From Acheta domesticus (Eukaryota > Arthropoda > Insecta > Orthoptera > Gryllidae): a DNA stretch of 64,000 bases. The notes beneath the pieces are model-generated. The model worked only from the letters and a program-made list of their open reading frames with translations. It had not been told where the DNA came from and ran no database searches. Position numbers and translations under genes: made by a program. Position 1 is the first letter of the stretch. Every line of letters begins with the position of its first letter. Shown in pieces: positions 23,401 to 30,701 of the stretch. The stretch lies in the NCBI GenBank assembly GCA_031308135.1, contig JAHLJT010004567.1:136538991-136602990 (forward strand). Direction: 5' to 3'.

Positions 23401-26400
23401 CACTCACCTACTTTGCATTTGTTTAGCGATTGAATAACAACTACAAGAAGAATGTTCACATCAAATTAATTGTTTGTATTTCTGCTCCTTAATGGTGTGT
23501 TTTGGTTTTAATATACTTGTATGTTTTCGGGCATATAAAGAAAATATGTGCTGTGGGGTTAACTGGACCGCCGGGAGATTAGGTTAAGTGGACCGGTCCA
23601 GTTACCCCCTTTATTTATTTTCTTCGGAAGTACTAGTATAAGTAGATTTGCAATTATTACATCTGGAATGTTACATAATTTATTCGCCTTTCACTATTTT
23701 ATTAATTTAATTCATTATCACTATTATTTCCAAGTTTTAATTTTAGATGCCACGTTTAGGGAAAAGGCGCGCGGTCCATGGCCCGTTTTCTCATTTATGT
23801 TGAAAAAGATTATGGCAATGTGTAGAAGAATGATTTGTTTCTTCATTAAAACAGTCTATGAAACGTCAATGTTATTTTCACAGCTTATTTCAATTTCCGG
23901 TCCACTTAACCTTTGCAAATGTACACAATTCCTATTGCAAATGTATAAAACATTCCATATTTAATAATAACAGCAGTGGCGTAGCGTGACTCGCACATTT
24001 GGGGATGCTCAACAATAACACACAATGTCACAATCAACTACTTCACTTGTACTTCACTAACTGGCGAACGCAACACAAGGCAGATACATTGGAACTACTT
24101 CCACGATCTCGATTGCTTACGACGGTGTAGACGCTTCCCACAAAATCCTCACAGCAGTCAGGGCTGCCGATGTCTTGAAAGCAAATTATACAATGGCTCA
24201 GTTTTAATTCTTATACGCGAATGGCAATAAGACCATTTGTTAATTTATACATTGCAGACTTAAATAATATGTAATCTATTTAAGAGATAAAACAATTTCT
24301 TGGATATTAATTAAGAAATAGTAGACAGGCACTATTTCTACAGTTTGTACCCATGACCAAGCGGGGACTCCCGAGTGAGAGAGAGAGATAATTTACTGCC
24401 TGCCTGAAGTGTGCTGCGCTCTCGTGCACAAACGAGCTTCTTTACGCAATAGATGCTAGCGTAAAGCAGTCGGGTTTCTCTGAGCCAGGGGCGAAGAGGG
24501 GAGAGGGGAACTTCGCCATCTGCGCATGCGTTATTGCTCGTCGCAATCTCTCGGCAGACGCTAGAAGCATTTTAGCTTCCAAGCAATCACAAGCCAGCTT
24601 CAACAGCCCGCCAAATTCAATCATAGGAAATCAATTTAAAATTAATAAAAAACGTGTTTCGCTCAACAGACCACTTGTAAGATTATCAATACACTATTTA
24701 AGGTTTTTATATACGGGAATGCTCAGCATCTCAGCGTCCCCTGACGCTACGCCACTGAATAACAGTAAGCACATATAATGTTGTTTGTTCTCACAATATA
24801 AGGAGAAAGCCTGTCTCAAATTTCATGCGAAATGTCACATGTATAGGTCAAGTAAATAACATTTTAGAACTAGTTAAAAAAGGTGGGCTAGTTAACGTAA
24901 CTCTCCCCTTGACCGCGCCCACATTTGCCTACAATATGGCGGAGAGTGCCATGTTCAATTTGTTACGCTAGTGTTCACCCCTCAACATAGGAGTAGTGGG
25001 TCTTAGTTAACACACGCTCGTCGATTCATTGGCAGTCAACCTTGTTACACACAGAACACCATGTGACCAATTACGTTACAAATCGGGACGAGACTGCTTA
25101 AGAGATAGTGCTACTTTACTTAAAATATGTTTTCATAAATTTTTGTTGTATCCAAAATATTTTACATAAATATATCTACTAATGTTAACACCAATGTGCG
25201 GCATTTGTGAAAAGTCAAAATTTACAAAATTTGCACTACTACACTTTTCGACTCAAGTCTTACACTTCTCTTTCCTTATGACTAACGTTAATGTTATATG
25301 TTAAGGCTTCCCCCTTTGCTTTAGTGTACTTCTTTATAATCCTGGCTTAAAACAAGTCCGCTGGTGCTCGTTAATATAGAAACACGTAAATAAATAGATC
25401 GTCCTTTTTGGTTTCAGTAAACATGTATATCTTAGTAAGGACAGTCCATGCGTCAAGTGTTCTGCGCCTAGAGAACCTTCGTTAGAAGAGATTCCAAAAG
25501 ATGAAGTAAGGAAATCAGTAAGTATTATTACAAAATTGTGTTTTAGAGTACATTATTCCTTTACACAGCTGGTATCACTGAATACAACATCATGTTTTTA
25601 TTCATCGTGATTAGGCAATTCCAAGAAACCCTTTCAAATCAAGTGCAAATTTAAAATGAAAGATACACTTAAATTTATTTTCAAAAATTGCCCATAAACA
25701 ATAATTGTTAATAGATGTGTGGTAATATTTGTTTTAATTTCGATTGAATAAAAATACACATGCACCAATACATAATATTACATAATATACATATTTGGCC
25801 ATTTTTATTTTTTTTTAGTAAATGCTGTACAGTCGATTCCATTATAGTAAACTTGGGTATAATGAACTTTCTGTTATAGTGAACAGAAGAAACTGGTCCC
25901 TATTCATATACATTTCAATAACACTAGATGATTCAGTTGTAGTAAACTTTCCACACATTGTCTCTTGTGAAAACAAAAAATACAACTTTCAGGAAAGAAG
26001 AACTTACAAGGGAATGGTGAACTTTGTCATGTGGAAAGCGCACCTTATATTTTTTTACTTGAAGTAAATATTATTTAAAGGCTGTTCGTACATTTTAAGC
26101 TGCCAAAATTGTCTGGAGGCATTTTTTAAAAAAATATGAAAACTGATGATTCTTAAAATTACAATCACTCATCCATTACCAATTTTCATTCCCAACATTT
26201 AGGAACCTCATTAGATATGCATGGCACGTCACCAAGTATGACGATGAAAGATCTGCATCCTTTATGTCACCTGCACAATACGGCTGCCATATCACAGATC
26301 CATTATGTGAAATTTATTTATGCAAATCATCATCTTTTATTATACGTTCGTGGTACAAAAAAATGTATATCAATCATTATTTACTCACATTTTTGTCGAA

Positions 26401-29400
26401 CATACAGTGAATGAAGTTTTAATTTTGAAATGAATGTGATGAGGACATTATTGTTGTACTCATTCTCAAGACCCCAGTGAAAGCATTTGCAAACATTCGG
26501 CCTGAGGCTACGAAAGCAATCGTTTCTTGCCCTCGGAGCAATTCACGTGGCGGCTGGGATGAGGCGCTGCGATACAGACTGACGCGCGGACCTTGATACA
26601 TACCTTGAGACGTATCGTGTTCCAGGGATGTACATTCACCTGTTTGGAAAGGAAAAACATTGCCAAAAACACGGAAGTTTATTATTTTTTTTAAATGCTT
26701 CCAGGAAACTTTGGCAGCTAAACTCATGCATCTAGCCTTGTTTTGGTACTAACTTGAAATGAAAATAAAAAAAATGAGGTAGGGTTTCGAATGACAAAGT
26801 TAAGCATTCCCTTGTTAGATTCAGGGCCTTGATTTCTGGTTTCAATAAGAACGTATCCCAATTTCATGCCATGGTCAACTTTCTTTTGCCTGGCTCATTG
26901 TCTTTTATCTACCTTCCCAAAATGGCATTGCCCTTACGCGTCCCATTCAGTTTTCTTCGTGAATTTAAGGAGGGAGGTTCAGGGAAGGTGTGCCTGGGAC
27001 ATTGTCCTTTTGCTTTGATACTGAAATAGGAAAAAAAATAGCCTCTTTTAACATTGCAATACTACTAATTTCCAGTGCGGGTATAAATTGAAAGAAAAGT
27101 ATACAGCTTCCACTCACTCCACTATGGTTTCGTTAGATACCCAGGAACTCTGAAAAGTCCAAACACTTTGAGTTTCGATTTTAACTGACAATACAAACAT
27201 TTTACTGTATTATTCCACTTATTCTCTTTTTATGTGTACGACTCAACTCAATGCGTCACTGCTTTTCATGCGACAGACAGGCTCAAAGGAAGAGAGCGCC
27301 CGCCATTAAACGTGTCGCGTTGTGTAACAGCAATTTTTCTAAAAATTCTTGATATATAAGAACTGCCGTGCTCGTGCCGTGCATTATTTACTTTGTTATT
27401 CCAGAATTCTTGAAAACTGCTTTTGTTATAAAAAATTTAAGTTATTGCAGTGTTTCATGAGAGTGTGTTAATTGTCCTTGAGCGGTGTGCGTGCTACTTA
27501 AAACAACCTTTTGTGTGGTTGATGGTTTTGTCTTATTTTTGTATTGGAATGATTAGATAGTACGAACATAGAGGAAAATATTTTCTCTATGGTATAAGTA
27601 AGGAAAGCTTGTTATTTTGGAGTTAAACTGTATTGAATATTCTTAGTATTCTTATGAATAATAATTCTTAATATTCTTATGTATTGAAATTGATTTCTTC
27701 GTATACCGTCGGCTGCTCTGAGGAGCGGACAAGGGGGCTTCGGTCTTCCCTTAAAAAACGCAAAATTAAAATAATTATACTATTAAAAGCAGAATTAGTA
27801 AATAGTCTATTACCTGTTCCATCTGTTTTGAAGAATCATGTGCTTGTCCTTTTGGTACACCATCAATGTTAAAAATCACCATTTAAAAGTTTGTTAAAGC
27901 AAAACTTACAATCTCCCATCAACAGCATCTTCTTATCGGTTCCAATTAACATAAAATGTTTCAAACATTCTGCAATTCTGTTTTTGAGTTGTTTTTTTTT
28001 GAATGGTGCGAAACATTATTTGCGTAACTGATTAATGGAAACTTAATTAAATTGTTTCCTCCTTCCCCCTCCCGAAATATCGGCCGGGATGCAGTCGGGC
28101 TTCGGAGGAACCCAAAACGAGGGAAACCTGAATGCGAGATGCAGTCGGGCGACTCCGTTACAGAGTTTGCAGGTGGAGGGTTTCGTGGGTTATGTTTGTT
28201 CAATTAACGCTGAGTGAAAGGACTGCGGGAACGGACCACTGAGGAAATACAAATGCAGAAAGTGTTTTAAAAGATCAAGGGTTTTTTAAAAGTATCAAGA
28301 CTGCACTAAAATGTTTTGTGTCTGAACAGTAAAATAAAAGAAAGCGCGACCTCTGGTAAAGGAATTGCAGAAAGTATTAATTAAAAACCTAAGGAACTAA
28401 ATAGGAATAAAAATTATTTTACGGTTAAATTCCCGATTTTGGATAAGTTACTGAACTTCTGTAATAACAAAAATAATCATCGACGGAAAACTATTTTGTT
28501 TTCGTATAATCGAATTTAGAGAACCAAACGTGTTAGCACTCACAGGTTCACTTAACTGGAGTCGACTGTATTTGTCAGACAGCTAAAAACAACTGTACTC
28601 GTCAGTAGATCAACATCCTCCATCTCTATGTTACCGGTAACGCACCCAACTGTTCTACATAATTCAATGAACACAAGCACTATACTAATGAAAAACTTCT
28701 ATCCTACATTCGGCCATCCTTATAAACCTTCGGTTCCAAGAGGCGAACAGTGTACCTTCATGTAGTCAGCTGCTGTAGAAGTGAGTTCTGGCCTTGCCTC
28801 GTCAGTGTTGGTTTTTGATTCGTCGAAGTGATCACTTCGCTTAACGTGGGTACTCTGTAGGTCTCTATTTCTTCCTTAACTTAATCCCTGAAAATGAACT
28901 CTGCATCCTTTGTCTTCGTTGGGACTACATACACGAAAACCACACGCGATTCATCTTTAAGTTGATATCGATTTCTTTTAATCCAAGATGCTTCTTAACC
29001 TTTTTTAACAATCCATTGAAGAGTCGCCTTGTAGTATTCAAAACTGGACTTCCTCTCTTCTAAGTGATGTCGTAGGCTTCCTCTCTTCTAGTACACAACC
29101 AATTACAAGTTACCTTCATTGCCGGAATCCATTAATATATAAAAATTTATATCAACCACTTTAATTGTATTAATTTGTCATTGATCTGACATAAACAGTT
29201 CACACTTGTGTTCACTTTTGGACAATTTCTTTCGGAACATTTACAAGTTATATATGCGAACTTGTTGTATTTGAAGCATTTCGGTCCTGCGGTTTCATAA
29301 ATGCAATAACCTCTTTCTTGATCTTTCCAACTGCAGTTGAAACATCGTTTATATTTCTTTTTCACTGACTAGCTGTTCAATGATTGTTTTGTCGATAATC

Positions 29401-30646
29401 ATTATTTACTTCATTCTTACAGAAATGTTTCTGAACTTTAATTGCCAATCTTGTTTGTCTTGGCTTTTCCTTAATCTTATAAAATTCAAAACATTTATTT
29501 AGTTTATCGATGCTCGTGACAGCATACAAAATCATTTTATCCACTTTGATTGTCTGAAGTAAAGTAAACTGAGTAAAGTAAACAAGTAAACTGAGATCAG
29601 TGTCGCAATAAGAATTATTAGAACACGCGTGTTCTGATAAAGTAGGTCCACTATTAACAACCATGATCAGTTTTGTCATGAAAAGAGAATGGGTTCACAG
29701 AAGTTTTCTAATAATCCATTTCCTACTATTAACCATACAAGCATCAGTCTGTGATATTTTGGAGGATGAATAGTCAAATTTAACCCTCGGGCGGGCGCGT
29801 CCCATCATTTCCCACCAGCAGGCGCGTGCGGCACTCCGTACCACATTTATCAACTTCGATTTTCGCGTCAACAGTTATTACTTTTGTTATTGAATGTGCT
29901 GTAAATATTATTTATTTATGTTTTTATACATTTTATTTCATAATAACTAACTAAATACCAAACGAAATAACAATAATAAGAATCTGATCCATAACTCACT
30001 CCCTCCGTGTCTTGGTACGTGTCTTCTAACGTTTCTTCGGAAACAACGCATTTAAATTTGAATTAGTAGTTACTACTCCAAAATCTGTGTTAAAAGCTCA
30101 ATACCAAAACAGCAGTAAGAATTCTAATGGATAAAATACGCAAATATATTTATATTGTCAAAGCGCGTGCGGTAGGAGTGCCGCAACCGTTACAGAATTC
30201 AAATTACTCATGAATAACGGTCGATCGGCAATGTCTATAATCGTGATTTGAGTGTCATCCGGTTGAAAATATAATGACTGAAGAATAACTAGAAGCTCAA
30301 TAGTGCAACACTTAATTATTTACACGAAATCAACAAAAGTGTAAGAATGCGGCACTGAGTGTCGCTACGCGCCCGCCGGAGGATTAAAGCGAAATTTCAT
30401 TTCATTGTAGTTTTTACTAAGTGAATAAAACATTGCCTTGGCTTATTTTATTAGCTCCTTTTAAGATTTTAATAGCGATTTATTTCAATCCAGGCTCATT
30501 CGGTCGCTATTGGATCAACCATTATACCTAGAAGCCCTTTCTTGGAATCCAGTGCAAGAAAATCTGACAGAAAAAGATCTTCCAAAAGCATGACTCAGAA
30601 AAAGGACTCATCCTACGACGTTATTCGTAGGTTCAGTTTCGTTTAA
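29..30646 (+). CDS. Leucine-rich-repeat protein gene, 3' part (six exons)
   Basis: Exons at 29-110, 2940-3092, 16692-16810, 17612-17739, 25418-25517 and 30494-30646 (TAA at 30644-30646) join in phase, giving 735 coding bases and 244 residues. Every junction has AG/GT borders and the phases agree: 1, 1, 0, 2, 0. Residues around the second junction (IKEICLDYNKIGMIGIHKFL) and the third (GLTCIRLQGNAV) have the Leu and Asn spacing of ribonuclease-inhibitor-type leucine-rich repeats. The C-terminal third is basic and rich in Ser, Lys and Arg, with a CVKC pair. The N-terminus lies before the window. LRR proteins of this type are protein-binding scaffolds, some of them in cilia or testis; which one this is I cannot say. 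The introns carry nearly all the transposons in the first 30 kb. Confidence is high that it is a gene and low on its identity. Confidence 0.8.
111..2939 (+). other. Intron of LRR gene with a SINE
   Basis: AT-rich intron sequence between two in-phase exons. It holds a tRNA-derived SINE at about 533-1037 and no other recognisable gene. Short open frames here have no coding character that I can see. Confidence 0.55.
533..1037 (+). mobile_element. tRNA-derived SINE (family A), copy 1
   Basis: A pol III promoter-like head has an A-box-like TGGCTCAGGATAA near 543 and a B box GGTTCGAGTCC at 594-604. The body follows, then a tail with CTTAGTAGTTGACG and ATCA repeats ending near 1037. A second copy at 20111 shares the head and the body (GAATGCCGG, GCAGT, CCCTAA, GGGCC blocks). 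A third locus at 22717 has only the tail. The borders are approximate and no target duplication was found. Confidence 0.7.
2940..3092 (+). CDS. LRR gene exon with start of a leucine-rich repeat
   Basis: The acceptor is TTCTGTTAG and the donor is GTAAGT at 3093. It encodes 50 complete residues, starting PISEEVRRRIEAEVDKNLNF and ending with IKEICLD, the start of a leucine-rich repeat. Entry phase 1 and exit phase 1 match the exons on either side. Confidence 0.8.
3160..4060. repeat. Dispersed AT-rich repeat family R1, copy 1
   Basis: Shares ordered blocks with 39600-40460 and 43925-45300: GTTATG.AATGCTGCGCGAAAAA, CGTCCGT, CAACGCTAGCG.CTAAACCGTT, TTCAAAATTGATATTCCCCA, GGGTACTTTA, and TTTTCTCAAAAACGGCTCC followed by a poly-T tract and TTTAAACTTTTGGTAGGGATAG. 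No coding potential is visible. The ends are not defined. Confidence 0.7.
4061..5537. other. LRR-gene intron between repeat R1 and the BEL element
   Basis: AT-rich sequence. Overlapping open frames on both strands around 4090-4390 arise from low-stop stretches and show no domain. I recognise no feature. Confidence 0.5.
5538..5542. repeat. Target-site duplication of the BEL element, left
   Basis: ATATG directly abuts the TG of the left LTR. The same five bases follow the right LTR at 15089-15093. A five-base duplication is usual for BEL/Pao integrases. Confidence 0.85.
5543..6857 (-). repeat. 3' LTR of the BEL element
   Basis: 1315 bp, identical to 13774-15088 except for the difference at 6594. 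On the minus strand it starts TGTCGGAGC and ends CCTCCCACA. It holds about three 124-126-bp tandem units (5951, 6075, 6201, with a partial at 6327). A minus-strand AATAAA at 5805-5810 is the likely polyadenylation signal. Confidence 0.93.
5951..6340. repeat. 124-126-bp tandem repeats inside the LTR
   Basis: Units begin at 5951, 6075, 6201 and 6327 (TTGC.GTG...), spaced 124, 126 and 126 bp. The last two full units are nearly identical. The same array is in the other LTR from 14182. A period divisible by three keeps one + frame open; this is a by-product and not a gene. Repeated units in the upstream part of an LTR often act as enhancers. Confidence 0.85.
6858..6872 (-). other. Probable polypurine tract of the BEL element
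   Basis: On the minus strand, CTGTGGGGGTGTA lies directly before the 3' LTR start (TGTCGG). This is where plus-strand DNA synthesis primes in LTR elements. It is short and contains T's, so the call rests mainly on position. Confidence 0.5.
7195..7560. repeat. Three 121-123-bp tandem repeats in the BEL 3' region
   Basis: Units start with ATCGCGAA at 7195, 7318 and 7439. Each carries GCTGCGTAACAACGACGA and ends near GTGCGA. Units 2 and 3 are nearly identical and unit 1 is diverged. The array lies between the gag-pol stop and the polypurine tract, so it would be in the 3' untranslated part of the transcript. Confidence 0.85.
7561..7873. other. Low-complexity BEL 3' spacer
   Basis: A-rich sequence with many loose repeats of AATGACATAC and AACATGACATGAAA. 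The hydrophobic open frame on the minus strand here (7313-7852) comes from this simple composition and is not taken as an envelope gene. Confidence 0.6.
7874..13060 (-). CDS. BEL/Pao gag-pol polyprotein, intact, 1728 residues
   Basis: One open frame encodes all parts needed for retrotransposition. In order: a Gag-like DUF1759 region (about 140-290, LPEIKLPTFDGD); zinc knuckles (C346, C349, H353, C358, and a second set C379-C399); an aspartic protease with LLDTGSS at 456-462; reverse transcriptase (about 720-900, D787 and YVDD 863-866); RNase H (D1045, E1096, D1128, D1174); integrase with HHCC (H1363, H1368, C1398, C1401) and the D1433, D1498, E1552 triad; and a C-terminal DUF5641-like region (about 1628-1728). 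No frame break or stop is present. Gag and Pol share one frame, as is common in BEL/Pao. Met18 (13009) may be the true start, since MSNYTPLKK looks a more usual N-terminus. Confidence 0.95.
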   Translation of the reverse strand: MLSGTLILNSHKNKTFKMSNYTPLKKVTTLMTRLEVNSISINKFLTENESLTQNKHKELAIKLENYDKVFNKLDAAVDAIEASPEFYTELEEFLAKCYEIQASASTKLSDYESVHAAKTNLDNTINSCSNSCSNKANIKLPEIKLPTFDGDILNWLTFKNVFEGLVVQSELPNSSKFYYLSGALKGDAKNLLHNLPITDSNFNVAWELLKQRYDSPRSLVARHLNSILKPPQLVVGSANSLRNLIDFYRLHVNAIKGINQETSLADLLLIALISKGLPSDILKLWELSLSEKELPTFDSLLEYLELHQRSLGVIDDPVQTSLKFNEQSNSTKFASNNSVKNKAPTCPKCKSEHLIKHCHAFLDLTPKNRQEFINKVGRCVKCFNPKTTGHSCNFKCAICARPHHKLLHFGENPPTDTHLAATIPSSVTKAASSVLIPTAKIACVANNGKVKTFVSLLDTGSSVNLITRNAAASLNLPTVKTPITISGISSNVMTSTHSVTFAIRPCNINSEWSQTITCAIVSDIPRSLCVSVNTDHWNLPTDIVYADNSFEHSKSIDLLLGAGVFFDILLPGQRKGFSKDLPVLQDTELSWIVAGKIPSDNYTSPQCNLVQIPFNLPNEIKTFWEIEEVTPTKLILDEEEVVESHFMSTHYRDSTGRYTVRLPTNTKLDLLGDSRAQATKRLLALEKRFIRDPSLKKSYHEFIHEYIELGHMQPALSYNDCVNYYMPHHGVLKNSESTPIRVVFDASAKTTTGISLNDALMNGGKIQDDLFDLLLKFRLNEIGIVADLKMMFRQVNLDKTDWNLQHVLWRDCPSEPIQDFVLTTVTYGLKPAAFLAIRTLQQLAVDEKASFPMSSHLLTSNFYVDDFLFSCSTTDIAKNVIAEINTLLSKGGFLLRKWASNNKAALENLSTSLLAKSSQKIFGSKDSEQISTLGLSWNTATDMLSLVLSDKIDFNTSKFTKRTMLSVICSLFDPLGLLAPSIIACKLLFQKLWSYDLGWDHTLPPDIAPNWHEVFLSLADIPNLEIPRCVLPSNCSNIQLHGFCDSSLKAYGAVIYIRSTNEHSINASKLLCAKSRVVPSSMKAKGDAALTIPRLELCAAVLLTKLVNKVIKIFANNFLPDSVMLWTDSNIVLDWLKTPPLKGNIFARNRAQYIREATNEFTWRHVQSAENPADLLSRGVKPRDLLNSSIWWFGPSFLTLHSELWPTNGILVIKNSVLLLSNVNSNYLNDRICSHYGSYYKVLRVMAYMLRFITLLKSKSGKVEKFKTPLAQHLTVSELDAAELQCIKLVQQAAFPAVLKALDSNANCPANSGLLPLNPFIDEQGCLRVGGRLSEAELPFNTLHPLILPRTHHFTSALILNAHLNLSHANVQVLTVHLRQRFWIISLRRAIKSVIRRCVTCFRHAPTPAQQLMGNLPSVRVTPSPAFSTVGVDYSGHFWLKFGVRGKACTKVYIALFVCMVTKAVHIEIVSNLTTENFLMALKRFTARRGLPSAIYSDNATTFVGANKRLEALHKLFQSLAFQKAVIDFCTNSRIKWHFIAPRSPHVGGIWEAGIKMLKRHLIKELGDTMLSYEQLLTVTTHVEAILNSRPLIRPTDDVSEFNYLTPGHFLIGRALKALPEPNYFEPKSLRSHWDSTQHALCTIWKRWSKEYLQSLQQRSKWNTASPNIALRTPVLIMDDNLPPLEWRMGIISQLFPARDGRVRTVEVKTQSGVFIRHINRLCPLPLE
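13061..13755 (-). other. BEL 5' leader
   Basis: AT-rich non-coding stretch between the primer site and the gag-pol start. Only short open frames occur. By position it would hold the packaging signal, but I see no defined motif. Confidence 0.5.
13756..13772 (-). other. Primer-binding site, probably tRNA-Tyr
   Basis: Minus-strand TGGTCCTTCGAGTCGTG lies one base inside the 5' LTR. TGG pairs with the CCA end of a tRNA, and CCTTCGA is the 5' acceptor sequence I recall for animal tRNA-Tyr. The first 12 bases fit that tRNA; later bases have mismatches. Confidence 0.65.
13774..15088 (-). repeat. 5' LTR of the BEL element
   Basis: 1315 bp, matching 5543-6857 at offset 8231. It carries the same tandem array (from 14182) and minus-strand AATAAA at 14036-14041. 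The start of transcription is not marked by a clear TATA box that I can defend. Confidence 0.93.
15089..15093. repeat. Target-site duplication of the BEL element, right
   Basis: ATATG, identical to 5538-5542. Confidence 0.85.
15094..15708. other. LRR-gene intron, no feature seen
   Basis: AT-rich intron sequence between the BEL element and a SINE. I see nothing in it. Confidence 0.4.
15709..16062 (-). mobile_element. tRNA-derived SINE (family B), minus strand
   Basis: Read on the minus strand, the head (about 16051-15970) has a class II tRNA-like A box TGGCCGAGGTGG and a B box GGTTCGAGTCC at about 15976-15986. The 3' part (15835-15709) contains AATTTCGAC..., AGGAGG and CATCATTCCAAGATGAC. The same 3' part recurs in the opposite orientation at 16498-16622. 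Confidence 0.65.
16075..16307. mobile_element. Palindromic MITE, diverged copy (233 bp)
   Basis: Inverted ends TACAGTGATTTTTCTAACT and GTTAGAAAAATCGCACTA are flanked by TA. The core (GATGGAATATGTCACGG, ATGATCGCGATCGTAT, GATCATGCGACTTCTA) is shared with the 253-bp copies at 39799 and 42787. Confidence 0.75.
16498..16622 (+). mobile_element. SINE family B, 3' fragment
   Basis: Reverse complement of 15709-15835 with scattered differences. It ends GCATCATTCCAAGATGACA, 69 bp before the next LRR exon. The tRNA-like head is absent. Confidence 0.6.
16692..16810 (+). CDS. LRR gene exon
   Basis: The acceptor is GTGTTTGCAG and the donor is GTACGT at 16811. It completes a Tyr codon from the previous exon (T/AC), then encodes NKIGMIGIHKFLQTLEYQMK and ends CIRLQ in phase 0. 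The NKIG..GIHKFLQTL segment fits a ribonuclease-inhibitor-type leucine-rich repeat. Confidence 0.82.
16811..17611 (+). other. LRR-gene intron
   Basis: Short intron with no recognisable feature. Confidence 0.6.
17612..17739 (+). CDS. LRR gene exon
   Basis: Follows TGTCCAG and ends CCATG/GTATAT in phase 2. It encodes GNAVSGRVPSLEKIQEILTR and then a basic stretch ending QKRSP plus TG of the next codon. This is the last part with LRR character; the protein turns basic after it. Confidence 0.82.
18540..18960. repeat. Dispersed repeat R1-like fragment
   Basis: Contains TTTTCTCAAAAACGGCTCC at about 18648, an ACTTTTTTAACC...AAAACAACTCCAAATTTGTTCTTC variant, and ATTTTCGAAAATTGCAAAAG, as in the copies at 3850 and 44400-44650. 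Confidence 0.5.
20111..20532 (+). mobile_element. SINE family A, copy 2, interrupted by a hAT element
   Basis: The head carries CTGGCTCAGTGCATCAA (A box) and GGTTCGAGTCC (B box, 20177-20187). The body matches 600-790. A (CA)n tract lies at 20395-20422. The tail is cut by the hAT insertion at 20533, and the duplicated TTACACAG falls in SINE-like sequence comparable to 970-980. Confidence 0.7.
20395..20422. repeat. (CA)n microsatellite
   Basis: About 14 CA units within the SINE copy. Confidence 0.9.
20533..21307. mobile_element. Non-autonomous hAT element, copy 1 (775 bp)
   Basis: Inverted ends CAGTGGCGTAGCGT and ACGCTACGCCACTG (one internal base may vary) are flanked by a perfect TTACACAG duplication (20525-20532, 21308-21315). 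The right end holds the palindrome GATGCTCAGCATC. No transposase frame. Copies 2 and 3 are at 23974 and 51965. Confidence 0.93.
21654..22035 (-). pseudogene. Degenerate transposon-type reading frame
   Basis: On the minus strand a 70-residue frame (21866-21654) contains HTSLKVHFLHSLVGYFPENL and VSEEQGKRFLQDIKEME. I recall this motif from uncharacterised, probably transposon-derived proteins that are common in arthropods and Hydra. Upstream sequence on the same strand (to about 22035) reads in broken frames with FAQFMDEKE, so stops and shifts have accumulated. It is treated as a dead fragment, not a host gene. Confidence 0.5.
22136..22222. repeat. Short imperfect tandem repeat
   Basis: Repeats of ACAGAACTATTATGGACT and shorter variants. 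Confidence 0.7.
22717..22755 (+). mobile_element. SINE family A tail fragment
   Basis: CTTAGTAGTTGACG, GCCCGGAATCA and ATCAATCA match the 3' tail at about 993-1037. Confidence 0.55.
23974..24757. mobile_element. Non-autonomous hAT element, copy 2 (784 bp)
   Basis: Same ends and body as the copy at 20533. Perfect flanking AATAACAG at 23966-23973 and 24758-24765. Confidence 0.93.
25418..25517 (+). CDS. LRR gene exon with CVKC motif
   Basis: Acceptor GGTTTCAG and donor GTAAGT at 25518. With the TG of the previous exon it forms a Cys codon, then KHVYLSKDSPCVKCSAPREP and a Glu/Lys-rich end. Phase 2 in, 0 out. Confidence 0.8.
25830..28568. mobile_element. Tigger/pogo-like DNA element (2.7 kb)
   Basis: Ends CAGTCGATTCCATTATAGT and ACTTAACTGGAGTCGACTG are inverted repeats, flanked by TA at 25828-25829 and 28569-28570. 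The left subterminal region repeats ATAGTGAAC-like blocks, a feature of this group. No transposase frame is recognisable, so it is either decayed or non-autonomous. Confidence 0.65.
29784..30383. mobile_element. piggyBac-like MITE (600 bp)
   Basis: TTAA at 29780-29783 and 30384-30387 flank inverted ends CCCTCGGGCGGGCGCGT and ACGCGCCCGCCGGAGGA. A second inverted motif (GCGTGCGGCACTCC and GGAGTGCCGC) lies inside. No transposase. It ends 106 bp before the last LRR exon. Confidence 0.7.
30494..30646 (+). CDS. LRR gene terminal exon
   Basis: The acceptor is TTTCAATCCAG. It encodes AHSVAIGSTIIPRSPFLESS, a Lys/Ser-rich part and ...DVIRRFSFV, then TAA at 30644-30646. AATAAA at 30702-30707 is a likely polyadenylation signal. 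Confidence 0.85.
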   Translation, partial: AHSVAIGSTIIPRSPFLESSARKSDRKRSSKSMTQKKDSSYDVIRRFSFV

Positions 30647-30701
30647 CAACAGAACTACACATACATACTTCAAAAACACTGTAAGAGACAATGTTTTTAT
30701 T

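Larger units (their letters stand above)
17740..25417 (+). other. LRR-gene intron carrying SINE and hAT elements
   Basis: A 7.7-kb intron. It holds an R1-type repeat (18540-18960), SINE family A (20111), hAT copies (20533 and 23974), a transposon-like pseudogene (21654-22035) and short repeats. Stretches 19000-20100 and 22760-23970 show no gene. Confidence 0.6.
25518..30493 (+). other. Last LRR-gene intron
   Basis: Contains a Tigger-like element (25830-28568) and a piggyBac-like MITE (29784-30383). The stretch 28570-29780 holds no gene that I can recognise. Confidence 0.6.

Noticed and set aside
23206..23605. Insect telomere repeat (TTAGG)n
   Set aside because: TTAGGTTA occurs singly within a longer motif and never as a tandem run.
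25822..26067. 81-codon frame in the Tigger-like element as a transposase part
   Set aside because: It begins outside the element border, runs through the terminal repeats, and shows no DDE or helix-turn-helix pattern.
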